Assembly (NCBI GenBank): GCA_028274465.1
Contig: CM051455.1
Location: 122,857,462 to 122,921,461 of the forward strand
Source: Plantago ovata
Lineage: Eukaryota; Streptophyta; Magnoliopsida; Lamiales; Plantaginaceae
Direction of reading: 5' to 3'
Length of the DNA: 64,000 nucleotides
The notes beneath the pieces were generated by a model. It made no database searches, was not told the origin of the DNA, and saw only the letters and a program-made list of their open reading frames with translations. This document shows, in pieces, positions 12,238 through 21,750 of this stretch. Positions within the stretch are counted from its first letter, which is position 1. Each line of letters opens with the position of its first letter. Both the position numbers and the translations under genes were made by a program.

Positions 12238-13649
12238 AACTCCCCAAACCAAACCTTTGCTTGTCCTCAAGCAACAAACTATCCTAAATGCAACACAAAA
12301 GGAGTCTCATGCCAAGTAAAGTGAACTAATCTATTGAATCTACCAAATGCTTATGAACAAAACCAAATGAGCATGACATGCAAGTAGGTTGAAGAATGCC
12401 TCGATTGCGAATATACACATTCTCATGTGCACTTGGTTAAACAAAGGAGTCTCTCGTAACATCTTCTACCTGGACCTGGTCAGTGACGACACAATGATGC
12501 ATGTTATCATACTACAATTGCCCCGTGCCTATGAAACCGAGGGCTTACTACTGTTCACCAAGCGAGACTTTTCCTCAAGAGAGGGCGAACCAATACTGGC
12601 TCTCATCAAACGAAGGAGGGTTCCCTTAGAAAGATAACACTCCCCTATTCTACCCAGACTCTCAAGAATGAGCCTCTTTCAACCACTTCTTGAATAGCAA
12701 GACGAGGGTGGTCAAGAACAGGCCTTGGACAAAGGCGACACGAAACGAAAGATAGAATTTACAACTCGATAACTTCACAAGGACAAAATATTTACATGAC
12801 ACTTGACACTACGAGACTGTTTTGGCTTGCAACGACCCTTCTTTGCTTTTGGGTCTTATTCTTTATTTTCTTTCTTCTTTTTTTTTTTTATTTTCTCTTT
12901 TTCTTTTCTCTTTTTTCTTCTTTTCTTTTTCTCTTTCTCTTTTTTTTTTATATAGGGGCAAGCAGCAGTACTAAGTGTCAAAAACACCTCCCCAAACCAA
13001 TTCGAAAGAATAGGTTGGAACACAAAACAAAAAGAAAAAGAAAAAGGAAACTTTACAACGACTCAAAGACGAAAGACAAGATCAATAAGGCAACCCCCTC
13101 CCCAAACCTATTCGATAGAATAGGTTTAATATAAGGAATCGCACACCTCACACTACCTCCTTCCTAGGCATTTGGCAATCTCTAATCGAGGTGAAGAACT
13201 TGTCGCCTCTTACGTACATAATTACACGGGTTACAACCATAGACTCTAACATGCATCATTTTATAAGGCCATCGTGAACCGCAGTAGAAGAAACACCACT
13301 CAAGCTGATGTCGAGACTACTAAGCTTAACTAGTGCACATGCGAATGTGACAAACCAAGCGAGAAAACCCTCAAACTACTTGCAAAGTGATGCAACATAT
13401 GATCAATGGTCATAAACACTTAGTCTACTCAATAAAAAAGTTCAAAAGACTTGGCAATAAACTCCACACACAACAACGTGCAACAACTAATCTATGGATG
13501 ATATGCATGCAAAAATTGAAAAAACACGACAAATCACATGAACTTGAGTAAATCAGGCATGTACGAACCACACAAGCATATAGTACTGAAAATCCAATAC
13601 CCCCTCCCAAACCTAAACTTTTGCTCGTCCTCGAGCAAAGAAAAGTTGA
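12238..13649 (-). mobile_element. Inverted 3' region of a second F-type element
   Basis: Reverse complement of 18355-19831: the purine tract, GGTTTGGGGAG motifs, the AACCTATTC/GAATAGGTT hairpins and the pyrimidine-rich tract (here T-rich at 12860-12955). It directly follows the inverted LTR in the correct order for the 3' end of a minus-strand copy and runs into the gap. It is either a nested reverse insertion or a misjoined contig end. Confidence 0.88.
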
Positions 13650-13749
13650 NNNNNNNNNNNNNNNNNNNNNNNNNNNNNNNNNNNNNNNNNNNNNNNNNNN
13701 NNNNNNNNNNNNNNNNNNNNNNNNNNNNNNNNNNNNNNNNNNNNNNNNN
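13650..13749. other. Assembly gap of 100 N
   Basis: Exactly 100 N, the usual placeholder for a scaffold gap of unknown size. Sequence polarity of the F family flips across it. Confidence 0.99.
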
Positions 13750-15356
13750 AGGAAAATCTGGGTTAGGGTCCAGATTCAATCTCAAGTGGATAGTATTTGT
13801 GGAGGTAGTATGGGGGAGTTGCTTCCTTCTCAAGCTCAAGTGAAGCTGGACATGATGTACCGGAATTCCCAAAACCGGAATGTGAGGACTCGTGTGTTCC
13901 AAAAGGAGCAAAGAGGTGAGGCCAAGGTAGTGGTACAACAAGATGCCTTCGATGGGTTCACCCATGAAGTGAAGCAAGCTTTGAGGCAAAGCGTTCCTTC
14001 TCCTTCTACGGAAGTTTGTGGTGTGTGCAAGAACTATGGGCACCCGGCCTATTTGTGCCGTTCTGAATTTGCTAGAGAGCAATATATCACGAAAGATGTC
14101 CGTCAAGAAGTGTATGCTGCTGAGGGAGAGCAAGTAGTTGGAGATGTGAACTACGGGCAAGGATATGGCAATATGAGGCCACAAAACCGTGGGCCCCGAG
14201 GTGGGTACCAGAATCAAGGCAACCGTGGTTATCTTCATAACCCGGATCAGAATGCCATGGGACTAATCAAGATAGAAGTCGTCTCAGCTATGGGAACAAT
14301 TGGTATGAAGGAGCACCGCCTTCTAATCCTACACCTCCACCTCAGGTTGCTAGTTCGGGACCACAAGGTGGAGGGGTGCTTCCTTCACCTCTTGTCTCTT
14401 CTCTCAAAGATCTTGTGTTGAAGACTAATAAGTTTATGGAGCATTACTATCGTAATGAAGCTACTAACAATCAGCGGTTTGAGAAGCTCGAGGCTAGTAG
14501 TAGCAACCTCCATAAGAAGTTGCAAGAGTTGATAGATCGGGGGGCTAGTAGAGAGCAAGGGAAGTTTCCCGGGAACACGGAGAAGGCTATGGCCATAACC
14601 GTGGTGACTGATTTGCCCGTTGAGATCACGGTTGTGAGAGACAATGCACTAGTTGAGGTGCCAAGTTGCAAGATAACTGAAACTTGCAAGGTGAGTGAGG
14701 AGGTCGAGACTCCTAAGGTGGTTATGAAAGAGGAAGTTGTCGCACAATCTGATGCGATAGTTGAAGAGGTGAAAGAAAACTCATCGTCTGAGGATGAGAT
14801 GGTCGATATGGTGGAAGTGCCCATCCAAGAGAGCTTCGATGTTGAAATCGGCTTGGGGAAGAATGACGGAATAGTGGCAACTCTAGACACGGGAGCGGGT
14901 GTGAATGTTATACCCTTGAACGTGTATGAAGAGTCGGGTTTGTCTGGCTTGAGACCTATGAAATGCATGGTGCAATTAGCGGATGGGTCCATGAAAAAGC
15001 CGTTGGGTGTGATTGAGAACTTGGCGGTGAGGGTTGCCGGTGTAGAGGTGAAGACTAACTTCATCGTTATGCCTACATCTTTTGCTAAGCTCAAGGATGT
15101 GGTTCTCTTGGGTAGAGCCTTCATCAACAAAGTGCGTATGGTCATAGACATGTATCGCCGAACATGTCACTTTGAGGTAAATGGCAAGCAACACACGTTG
15201 CGAGCCATTGTTGATTCATGTGCTTATGTTGATACTAACGAACTTGTAGGATTTTTTGGTCCACTTTATGTTCATCAAGATGTGCAGGGAATTGATGCTT
15301 TGAGAGGCAATTGGAGGGGGAAGTCTAGTACCCAAGGTGAAATCAATTCCGCATGA
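13750..15356 (+). pseudogene. gag-pro: F gag C-terminal half and protease, frameshifted
   Basis: The readable part starts after the gap, so the gag capsid domain is absent. A CX2CX4HX4C knuckle (CGVC..GH..C) is encoded near 14020-14065, followed by a Gly/Arg/Asn-rich stretch. Near 14260 one base is missing relative to the frame, which shifts to that of 14376-15356. The second part has a coiled-coil region, IDRGASREQGK, an acidic linker and a retropepsin with DTG at 14886-14894 (ATLDTGAGVNVIP) and a later LLGRAF motif. The same order is seen in D2. No RT follows the protease; the frame ends at 15356. Confidence 0.85.
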
Positions 15357-15537
15357 GTTGTGAAGAGTCGAGCCAACGACTTTTAAACGAAGGCGCTTCT
15401 CGGGAGGCAACCTGAGGTTGTAGGTACTTGCATATAGATTAGGAGCACGTTTTAAATTTTGTTTCGTTGATTAGACAAGGTTTTTGGGGTGAAAATTTAG
15501 CAAAAGTAAAAAAAAAATGGATTTGCGAGCTTCAGGT
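15357..15537 (+). other. Spacer between F protease and hairpin array
   Basis: Non-coding stretch starting with a CTTCTCGGGAGGCAACCTGA block; D carries a related GGTTGCCTCCCGG block just after its gag-pro frame (plus strand 48214-48227). Confidence 0.5.
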
Positions 15538-15760
15538 CCAAGCGAACCGCTTGGCAAGCCCAAGCGGTCCGCTTGGATTTCCAGTAAGAATTTCATTCTT
15601 ACTGGAAATCCAAGCGGAGCGCTTGGCAGGTCGAAGCGGTCCGCTTGGATTTCCAGTAAGAATTTCATTCTTACTGGAAATCCAAGTGGAGCGCTTGGCA
15701 GGTCCCAAGCGGACCGCTTGCCAAGCGCTTCGCTTGTGACGGCCCAAGCGCTTCGCTTGG
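15538..15760 (+). repeat. Hairpin array between gag-pro and ORF2 of F
   Basis: Eight CCAAGCG-N3-CGCTTGG units with loops AAC, GTC, GAG, GTC, GAG, GAC, CTT and CTT. Between units 2-3 and 4-5 lie two longer inverted repeats, TTTCCAGTAAGAAT-TTC-ATTCTTACTGGAAA, again with a three-base loop, so neighbouring units can join into one long cruciform. Overlapping frames on both strands here only translate the repeats (KRSAW-type peptides). Confidence 0.93.
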
Positions 15761-16460
15761 CTTTCCTTAAGAAAGCTAAGAGGAGCACTTGTGTATCAAA
15801 GCTCCCCACTTCGTTTTTCTTCCTCCATTGCCGATTTAGCACCCCAAAAACCTCAATCTCTCTCAATTCTCCACCAATTCTTGCAATCTTGTGCATTTTA
15901 CAAAGTCCATCACCCCCTCTATCATCTAAACCGATCAAATTTCACGTTTGAAGCATCCATAACAAGGAATCAAAGGTACCTCTCATGAACCCTAACTTTC
16001 TTGAATTTGGGATCTTATCTTAATTAGCTTCAATTGTGTTATGCATTGGTGAATTAGAGTTTGATGATGATTGTTGAGCATGTTTCTTACTAGATGTGAT
16101 GTCTAAATTCGAATTTTGCTCCTCTTGATTTATGATGAACTCTATTGCTCGAATTTTTGCTATATAATTGTTTAATGATTGTTAGCCTTGAATTTGAGTT
16201 ATGTTATGATTATGGTGATGTTGTGATTGCATGAGAATGTGTTGGATTGGTTGGGTAATTCAATTGGAGAGTTTGTTTGCTTGGTTTCGATTCGTATGGA
16301 TTTATCGTAACGAAGTGTTAAAGCTTCTCGATTTGTTCATATGAACTTTAGCAAGCCCTCAAACTCACCATGAGATTACTTGAGCGAGTATTGGAGTCTA
16401 GGAGTCAAGTCTAAGTCTCATTGTCTCTTGAAGTTATCTAATAAGATTATTCTAGGTACA
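15761..16460 (+). other. Leader of F ORF2
   Basis: AT-rich non-coding sequence. A weak TATATAA is at about 16161. Nothing else is supported. Confidence 0.5.
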
Positions 16461-17702
16461 ATGGCATCAAGAAGAACCAAGAGATCAAGGGGAGAAGGGA
16501 CCTCGAGTGCCCAACAAACGGCCACACCCGGCGAGTATCGCCAATCGGGGAGGGCAAGGCAATTCGAAGCGAGTTTCCATGCCCACAAGCACACGTACAT
16601 TTCTGAGAGGAGCATTCGCTTCACGGCTGGTGAGAGCGAGTTGGATGGTGCCAGAGAGCTCAACAAGCTCATTACTGAGCGAGGCTGGAAGTACTATGGC
16701 GAGGTCATGCCAAATTGGGACCAAGCGGTAGTGGAGGACTTCTACATTGCCTTCACGGATTACAATGAACGGACCGGTGAGGTTCCCGTCCGCGGTGTTG
16801 GGGTCGAGTTTACTCCTTTGAGCATCACTAGCTTCATTATGCGATTGGATAGGCCACTGGCGCGGGATCCAAACCGCCAGCCTGCATCGAACGAGAGATT
16901 TGATCCCGCGGAGCTCTATGTCTACGACCGGAAGTCTGATCATTACCCCATGGAGATACTGAATGGCATTACCGTGGAAGATTTTGAATTGCCTGATGAA
17001 CCACCCCGGATTTTGCGCCACAACGATCTCACCTTCGAGGCAAGGATGATGTTGAAGTTCGTTCAAGCCAATCTGATTCCTAGCACACATGATTCCGAGG
17101 TTCAGTCCTATTACGGAGTCTTAGTCTATGCTCTCTTGCATGATTTGCCTCTCAATCCTGGCATCGTCATCTTCGAGGAATTCAAGCGCCGCCGTAATGC
17201 AAATCGGAAGCTTGCCTTTGGTAACTTGATCACGGGCATTTGCAAGGAGGCCGGAGTTCCCGACCTCGTACTGGACAAGAAGCCGAAGAAATCCATCAAC
17301 ATTGATACGTACAACGAGATGTTCGGGACTTGGTGCACTCAGCAAGGAGAACCCATGCAACCAAGAGTTACATGCCATGTGACACCTCCTCCACCTCCAC
17401 CTACGGCCGGACAAGGAAGCTTCGACTTCTCGGGGTTCAACCAGATCTTGGTCGATCAGTTTGGGAGCTTCCAAACCACCATGTTGGAGGCTCAGTCGAC
17501 CCAGCTTACCGAGCAATTCCGGGGATTTGAGGAGCGCGAAGTCAAGAGGTGGGAGGACTTCCGTGTGATGGAGGAGCAGCGTTGGGATGATTACCAAGGG
17601 CGTGTAGATCAGCGTTGGGAAGCCGCTCGAGTAGAGGACACTAGGCGTTGGAGAGCCCACCAAGAGGAGATGATGAACCGCCATGATGCCCTAGCTCGCT
17701 GA
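16461..17702 (+). CDS. ORF2 of F: accessory protein of the 'putative plant transposon' type
   Basis: Intact 413-residue frame. I chose the ATG at 16461 (MASRRTKRSRGEG) because D ORF2 starts alike (MAPRSRRAGSS); the frame is open to 16380. Residues 1-35 are basic and low in order. Residues about 70-270 hold the block RGWKYYGEV...VEDFY, VRGVGVEF, the LIPSTHDSEV segment and a C-terminal ...ICKEAGVP, which resembles the domain Pfam calls putative plant transposon protein, found in many plant gypsy elements and of unknown biochemical role. After a Pro run (308-314) residues 363-406 form four 11-residue repeats beginning Arg-Trp. No transmembrane segment or enzyme motif is visible. The neighbours are gag-pro upstream and the 3' hairpin array downstream. 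A helper role in packaging or movement is speculation. Confidence 0.75.
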   Translation: MASRRTKRSRGEGTSSAQQTATPGEYRQSGRARQFEASFHAHKHTYISERSIRFTAGESELDGARELNKLITERGWKYYGEVMPNWDQAVVEDFYIAFTDYNERTGEVPVRGVGVEFTPLSITSFIMRLDRPLARDPNRQPASNERFDPAELYVYDRKSDHYPMEILNGITVEDFELPDEPPRILRHNDLTFEARMMLKFVQANLIPSTHDSEVQSYYGVLVYALLHDLPLNPGIVIFEEFKRRRNANRKLAFGNLITGICKEAGVPDLVLDKKPKKSINIDTYNEMFGTWCTQQGEPMQPRVTCHVTPPPPPPTAGQGSFDFSGFNQILVDQFGSFQTTMLEAQSTQLTEQFRGFEEREVKRWEDFRVMEEQRWDDYQGRVDQRWEAARVEDTRRWRAHQEEMMNRHDALAR

Positions 17703-18042
17703 ATTTCGGGGTATCCTTTCTATGATCAGACCGGTGGTAGTGGGAGTGCCTTTCCTAACACCCCCTACGACCCCTTCTCCTAGAGACACCAACCAACAGA
17801 GGCCACATTTATCGGTAGTATTTTTATATTATCGTTATTTTGGCTTGTTTACTATTGTTGGGTGAAACTCTTTTCATTTTGATTTGGTTGTATGATGTTA
17901 TGGCTTAAGACTCTTGTACTCTTTATTTGCTTTTGTGGTTGTGGCCTGTGTGCCTTTTGTCGTGATTAGTTTAGTCTAGTGTTTGTCTTGGTGCCTTAGG
18001 TGATTAAGATAGGAAAAAAAACATCGAAAATCTGGAAACAGA
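17703..18042 (+). other. Non-coding spacer after F ORF2
   Basis: T-rich stretch with no frame, repeat array or RNA gene that I can support. Confidence 0.5.
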
Positions 18043-18190
18043 GCCAAGCGAAGTGCCTGGCAAGCCCAAGCGGTCCGCTTGGAATTCCAGTAAGAATTTC
18101 ATTCTTACTGGAATTTCAAGCGGAGCGCCTGGAGCCTCCCAAGCGCTCCGCTTGACAAGCGAACCGCTTGGAGCCAAGCGGTCCGCCTGG
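18043..18190 (+). repeat. Hairpin array downstream of F ORF2
   Basis: Units with the CCAAGCG...CGCTTGG stem and loops GTC, CTC, AAC and GTC, more decayed than at 15538, plus one copy of the CCAGTAAGAAT-TTC-ATTCTTACTGG inverted repeat. Confidence 0.88.
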
Positions 18191-19810
18191 ACCCGGTACC
18201 CAAATTTTCCTCGTTTTTTCCATTCTTCTCACCTTTGTGCACCCGTTTTCACATGTTTCTTGAGTCCTTTCAGGTACTACTCATATATAGGAGATTGGAC
18301 ACGAACCTTTATCTCAGGGAAGTGTACTTTCAATCCAATTTTTCCTTTTCATTCAACTTTTCTTTGCTCGAGGACGAGCAAAAGTTTAGGTTTGGGGAGG
18401 GGGTATTGGATTTTCAGTACTATATGCTTGTGTGGTTCGTACATGCCTGATTTTACTCAAGTTCATGTGATTTGTCGTGTTTTTTCAAATTTTTGCATGC
18501 ATATCATCCATAGATTAGTTGTTGCACGTTGTTGTGTGTGGAGTTTATTGCAAAGTCTTTTGAACTTTTTTATTGAGTAGACTAAGTGTTTATGACCATT
18601 GATCATATGTTGCATCACTTTGCAAGTAGTTTGAGGCTTGTCTCGCTTGGTTTGTCACATTCGCATGTGCACTAGTTAAGCTTAGTAGTCTCGACATCAC
18701 CTTGAGTGGTGTTTCTTCTGCTACGGTTCACGATGGCCTTATAAAATGATGCATGTTAGAGTCTATGGTTGTAACCCGTGTAATTATGTACGTAACAGGC
18801 GACAAGTTCTTCACCTCGATTAGAGATTGCCAAATGCCTAGGAAGGAGGTAGTGTGAGGTGTGCGATTCCTTGTATTAAACCTATTCTATCGAATAGGTT
18901 TGGGGAGGGGGTTGCCTTATTGATCTTGTCTTTCGTCTTTGAGTCGTTGTAAAGTTTCCTTTTTATTTTTCCTTTTGTTTTGTGTCCCAACCTATTCTTT
19001 CGAATAGGTTTGGGGAGGTGTCTTCGTAAAAGAGTCTTTCCTTCTTCTTTTTCGTCTTTGTGCTCTCGAATAGGTTTGGGGAGGTGTTTTTGACACTTAG
19101 TACTGCTGCTTGCCCCTATATAAAAAAAAAAGAGAAAGAGAAAAAGAAAAGAAGAAAAAAGAGAAAAGAAAAAGAGAAAAAAAAAAAAAAAAGAAAGAAA
19201 ATAAAGAATAAGACCCAAAAGCAAAAGAAGGGTCGTTGCAAGCCAAAAGCAGTCTCGTAGTGTCAAGTGTCATGTAAATATTTTGTCCTTGTGAAGTTAT
19301 CGAGTTGTAAATTCTATCTTTCGTTTCGTGTCGCCTTTGTCCAAGGCCTGTTCTTGACCACCCTCGTCTTGCTATTCAAGAAGTGGTTGAAAGAGGCTCA
19401 TTCTTGAGAGTCTGGGTAGAATAGGGGAGTGTTATCTTTCTAAGGGAACCCTCCTTCGTTTGATGAGAGCCAGTATTGGTTCGCCCTCTCTTGAGGAAAA
19501 GTATCGCTTGGTGAACAGTAGTAAGCCCTCGGTTTCATAGGCACGGGGCAATTGTAGTATGATAACATGGATCATTGTGTCGTCACTGACCAGGTCCAGG
19601 TTGAAGATGTTACGAGAGACTCCTTTGTTTAACCAAGTGCAGATGAGAATGTGTATATTCGCAATCGAGGCATTCTTCAACCTACTTGCATGTCATGCTC
19701 ATTTGGTTTTGTTCATAAGCATTTGGTAGATTCAATAGATTAGTTCACTTTACTTGGCATGAGACTCCTTTTGTGTTGCATTTAGGATAGTTTGTTGCTT
19801 GAGGACAAGC
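18191..19810 (+). other. 3' untranslated region of F with repeated GGTTTGGGGAG motifs
   Basis: Purine motifs GGTTTGGGGAG recur near 18389, 18898, 19009 and 19073. Several directly follow an inverted repeat AACCTATTC/GAATAGGTT with a four-base loop. An A/G-rich tract lies at 19120-19205. A TATATAGG is at about 18286. The D 3' region has the same elements. Confidence 0.75.
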
Positions 19811-19831
19811 AAAGGTTTGGTTTGGGGAGTT
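19811..19831 (+). other. Polypurine tract of F
   Basis: AAAGGTTTGGTTTGGGGAGTT ends at the first base of the 3' LTR, the plus-strand primer position of an LTR element. Confidence 0.8.
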
Positions 19832-21233
19832 TGATGAATGTATTTTTGACGCGTTCATCTTGTCTTTTTTACCTTCTTTTGCTATCTTTTAGCCTTGTTT
19901 TTTGGTTAGTTTTGTAGAATAGTGTCACGTTTATTGTTTTCTGCATTTTCAGGCACTTAGGTACGAAATGGCGTTTTTGGAGCTACGAACGAGCTTTTTT
20001 GATAGAAAATGGCCCCGTTGAAGTTCCTTGATCTCCACGGCTTGTTCGTGAGTGTTTGAGCATCAATAAGCATTGAGAAGGATGAGTCCAAGGCACCCGA
20101 GGGCCGTACGAGGGCAAAAAGATTGAGTTTGAAGACAAAAATCTGCCCAGGAGCCAAGCTAAGCGCCTGGAATAGTGAAGCGCTCCGCTTCATTTTCCAG
20201 GGGCTTTGGCACAGCAGCCAAGCGAAGCGCTTGGAGGGCCCAAGCGCTTCGCTTGCCAAGCACTCCGCTTGGCCTCTCCAAGCGGTCCTCTTGGCTGCGG
20301 TTACGTTTTCGGATTTTCCTTCTTAGATCTGATCTTCAGTTTCTTTTTCCATACTTTTGAACTGTAGCTTCGTTTTGGAGAGCTCCTAAGCCCCAAAACT
20401 CAGAGAAAACTCAGATTATATTGTATTTTAGATTGGATTAAAGGTTTTGGCATAGGATTTCATCCATTGTTTCATCTACGGAGAGGTTTTCATCAATACC
20501 CACCGATTAGTGACAGCTTGGTGGTAACATTGTATCATTATCTCTTGTCTAGTAGTTTGATTTGATGTATTCTATTTACAATTCATATGATTTGATGTCT
20601 ATGTTGATGAATATGAGTAGCTAAATCCTTTGTGTTGGTGGTAGAATGTAGAATATGCATGCTATGGGTTATGTTTATGCTTACATGAGATTGTGATTCA
20701 ATCTTGCTGCAAATTCCTGCATATGATTCTTAGTTGCCTATAAAATATTCGAATTGAGTATAGTGACAAACTCTTGGTCAATGAAAGCTTTAGGATTGTA
20801 TGTTAGAGATTTGCAGCATGCTAGATAAATGGTGTTAGTGACAAGCACCTCTAAAGTATTGATAGTGGTCTTTTATGATGTGTGTCTTGAAAGTTACCTA
20901 GACGAGTTGCTTAGCAGACTTGATCGAAGGTTTTACGCACTGAACTTGTGAGCATATTCGTAACCCATGCATGTGTATTTGATTTCTACCACCAACCGTT
21001 TTCCAAACTTGATTACAACAATCTGATTTCTCGTTGCTTTGTTCTAAGAAAGCGATTCTATAAACATTTTGAACTCGTTGACTGAAATTACTAGCAAAAA
21101 CCTCAAACAAAGCCACGTTATGTCCCGAGAGAACGACACTCGGGGAAAACTTGCCATTGCACTCTAGTTTGTGTAGTGATAAGTGTTCTTTGGCTTTTAA
21201 AACAAATTTAATTGGTGAAAAACGACATCATCA
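19832..21233 (+). repeat. 3' LTR of F
   Basis: 1402 bases, TGATGAATG...ATCATCA, very similar to the 5' LTR. It includes the hairpin array at about 20152-20294. Confidence 0.95.
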
Positions 21234-21238
21234 GAACT
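21234..21238. repeat. Right target-site duplication of F
   Basis: GAACT, identical to 9354-9358. Element A resumes here. Confidence 0.95.
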
Positions 21239-21631
21239 ATCTGTTGAAAGAGTTCTAAGCAAGCCACGATTGCTGACTCAGCCACAGAAGCCGAGCACAT
21301 TGCTGCATCAGAAGCATCGAAAGAAGCTGTCTGGATTTCAGAGTTCTTGAAGGAATTGAGGGTTGTTCCTGCTCCAAGTCCAATAACGATTTATTGTGAC
21401 AACACGGGCGCCGTCGCTCAAGCCAAGGAGCCTAGATCTACAAACAAGAACAAACATGTACTTTGAAAGTTTCACGTTATACGTGAGATTATTGATAGAG
21501 GAGAAGTTAGTATAGAACGTGTCTCAACCACGAACAACGTGGCATATCCTTTCACCAAGGTCTTATTAGTGGATGCCCACTTAAGACATTATGTTAATCT
21601 AGGCATTAAGCATAAAGGTGACTGGCTTTAG
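21239..21631 (+). pseudogene. pol: RNase H end of element A pol
   Basis: Continuation of A after F. It aligns with the last 130 codons of B: SSTEAEY-like, IYCDNTGAV and TKVLS regions. TGA codons at 21245-21247 (Trp in B) and 21464-21466 (Arg in B) interrupt it; the normal end is TAG at 21629-21631. Confidence 0.88.
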
Positions 21632-21636
21632 TCTAT

Positions 21637-21645
21637 GTGGGAGAT
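21637..21645 (+). other. Polypurine tract of A
   Basis: GTGGGAGAT immediately before the 3' LTR start, as in B at 39212-39220. Confidence 0.75.
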
Positions 21646-21750
21646 TGATAGTGTATATATCCTAGAGACAGTCTTTATTAAAGGCATACAACCCTTATTA
21701 AGGGCATATATGTACTATTACACAGGTCAACGTAATATAATATATGTTTG
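21646..21750 (+). repeat. First 105 bases of the A 3' LTR
   Basis: Starts TGATAGTGTATATATCC and is cut by the C LTR at 21751. The flank GTTTG (21746-21750) is the likely duplicated target of C; its partner is outside the window. Confidence 0.92.

Larger units (their letters stand above)
9359..21233 (+). mobile_element. Element F: Athila-like Ty3/gypsy element without reverse transcriptase
   Basis: F has two direct LTRs (9359-10763 and 19832-21233), a perfect 5-bp duplication, a tRNA-Asp primer site, gag C-terminal half plus protease, a second ORF and a purine tract before the 3' LTR. I find no RT, RNase H or integrase frame anywhere between the LTRs, so F would move only with help. A reversed copy of its own LTR and 3' region fills 10866-13649, followed by a 100-N gap; gag N-terminus is missing. 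F shares its plan with D. Confidence 0.92.

Noticed and set aside
12796..13134. Frame with a Phe/Leu-rich membrane-like start; similar at 18838-19266, 44762-45224 and 52463-52673
   Set aside because: Low-complexity C/T tract in the 3' region of F/D elements translated as Phe/Leu; not conserved in frame.
14471..15151. 226-codon antisense frame opposite F protease
   Set aside because: Shadow of the sense gag-pro frame, which has the zinc knuckle and DTG motifs.
15538..15760. CRISPR array
   Set aside because: Units are palindromic with three-base loops and no unique spacers of equal size; the context is a plant retrotransposon.
15467..15951. Overlapping frames on both strands with KRSAWISSKN-type repeats
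   Set aside because: These are translations of the palindromic hairpin array; symmetry opens frames on both strands.
16485..17684. Minus-strand frames (201 and 187 codons) opposite F ORF2
   Set aside because: Shadows of the sense ORF2, which has a homologue in D.
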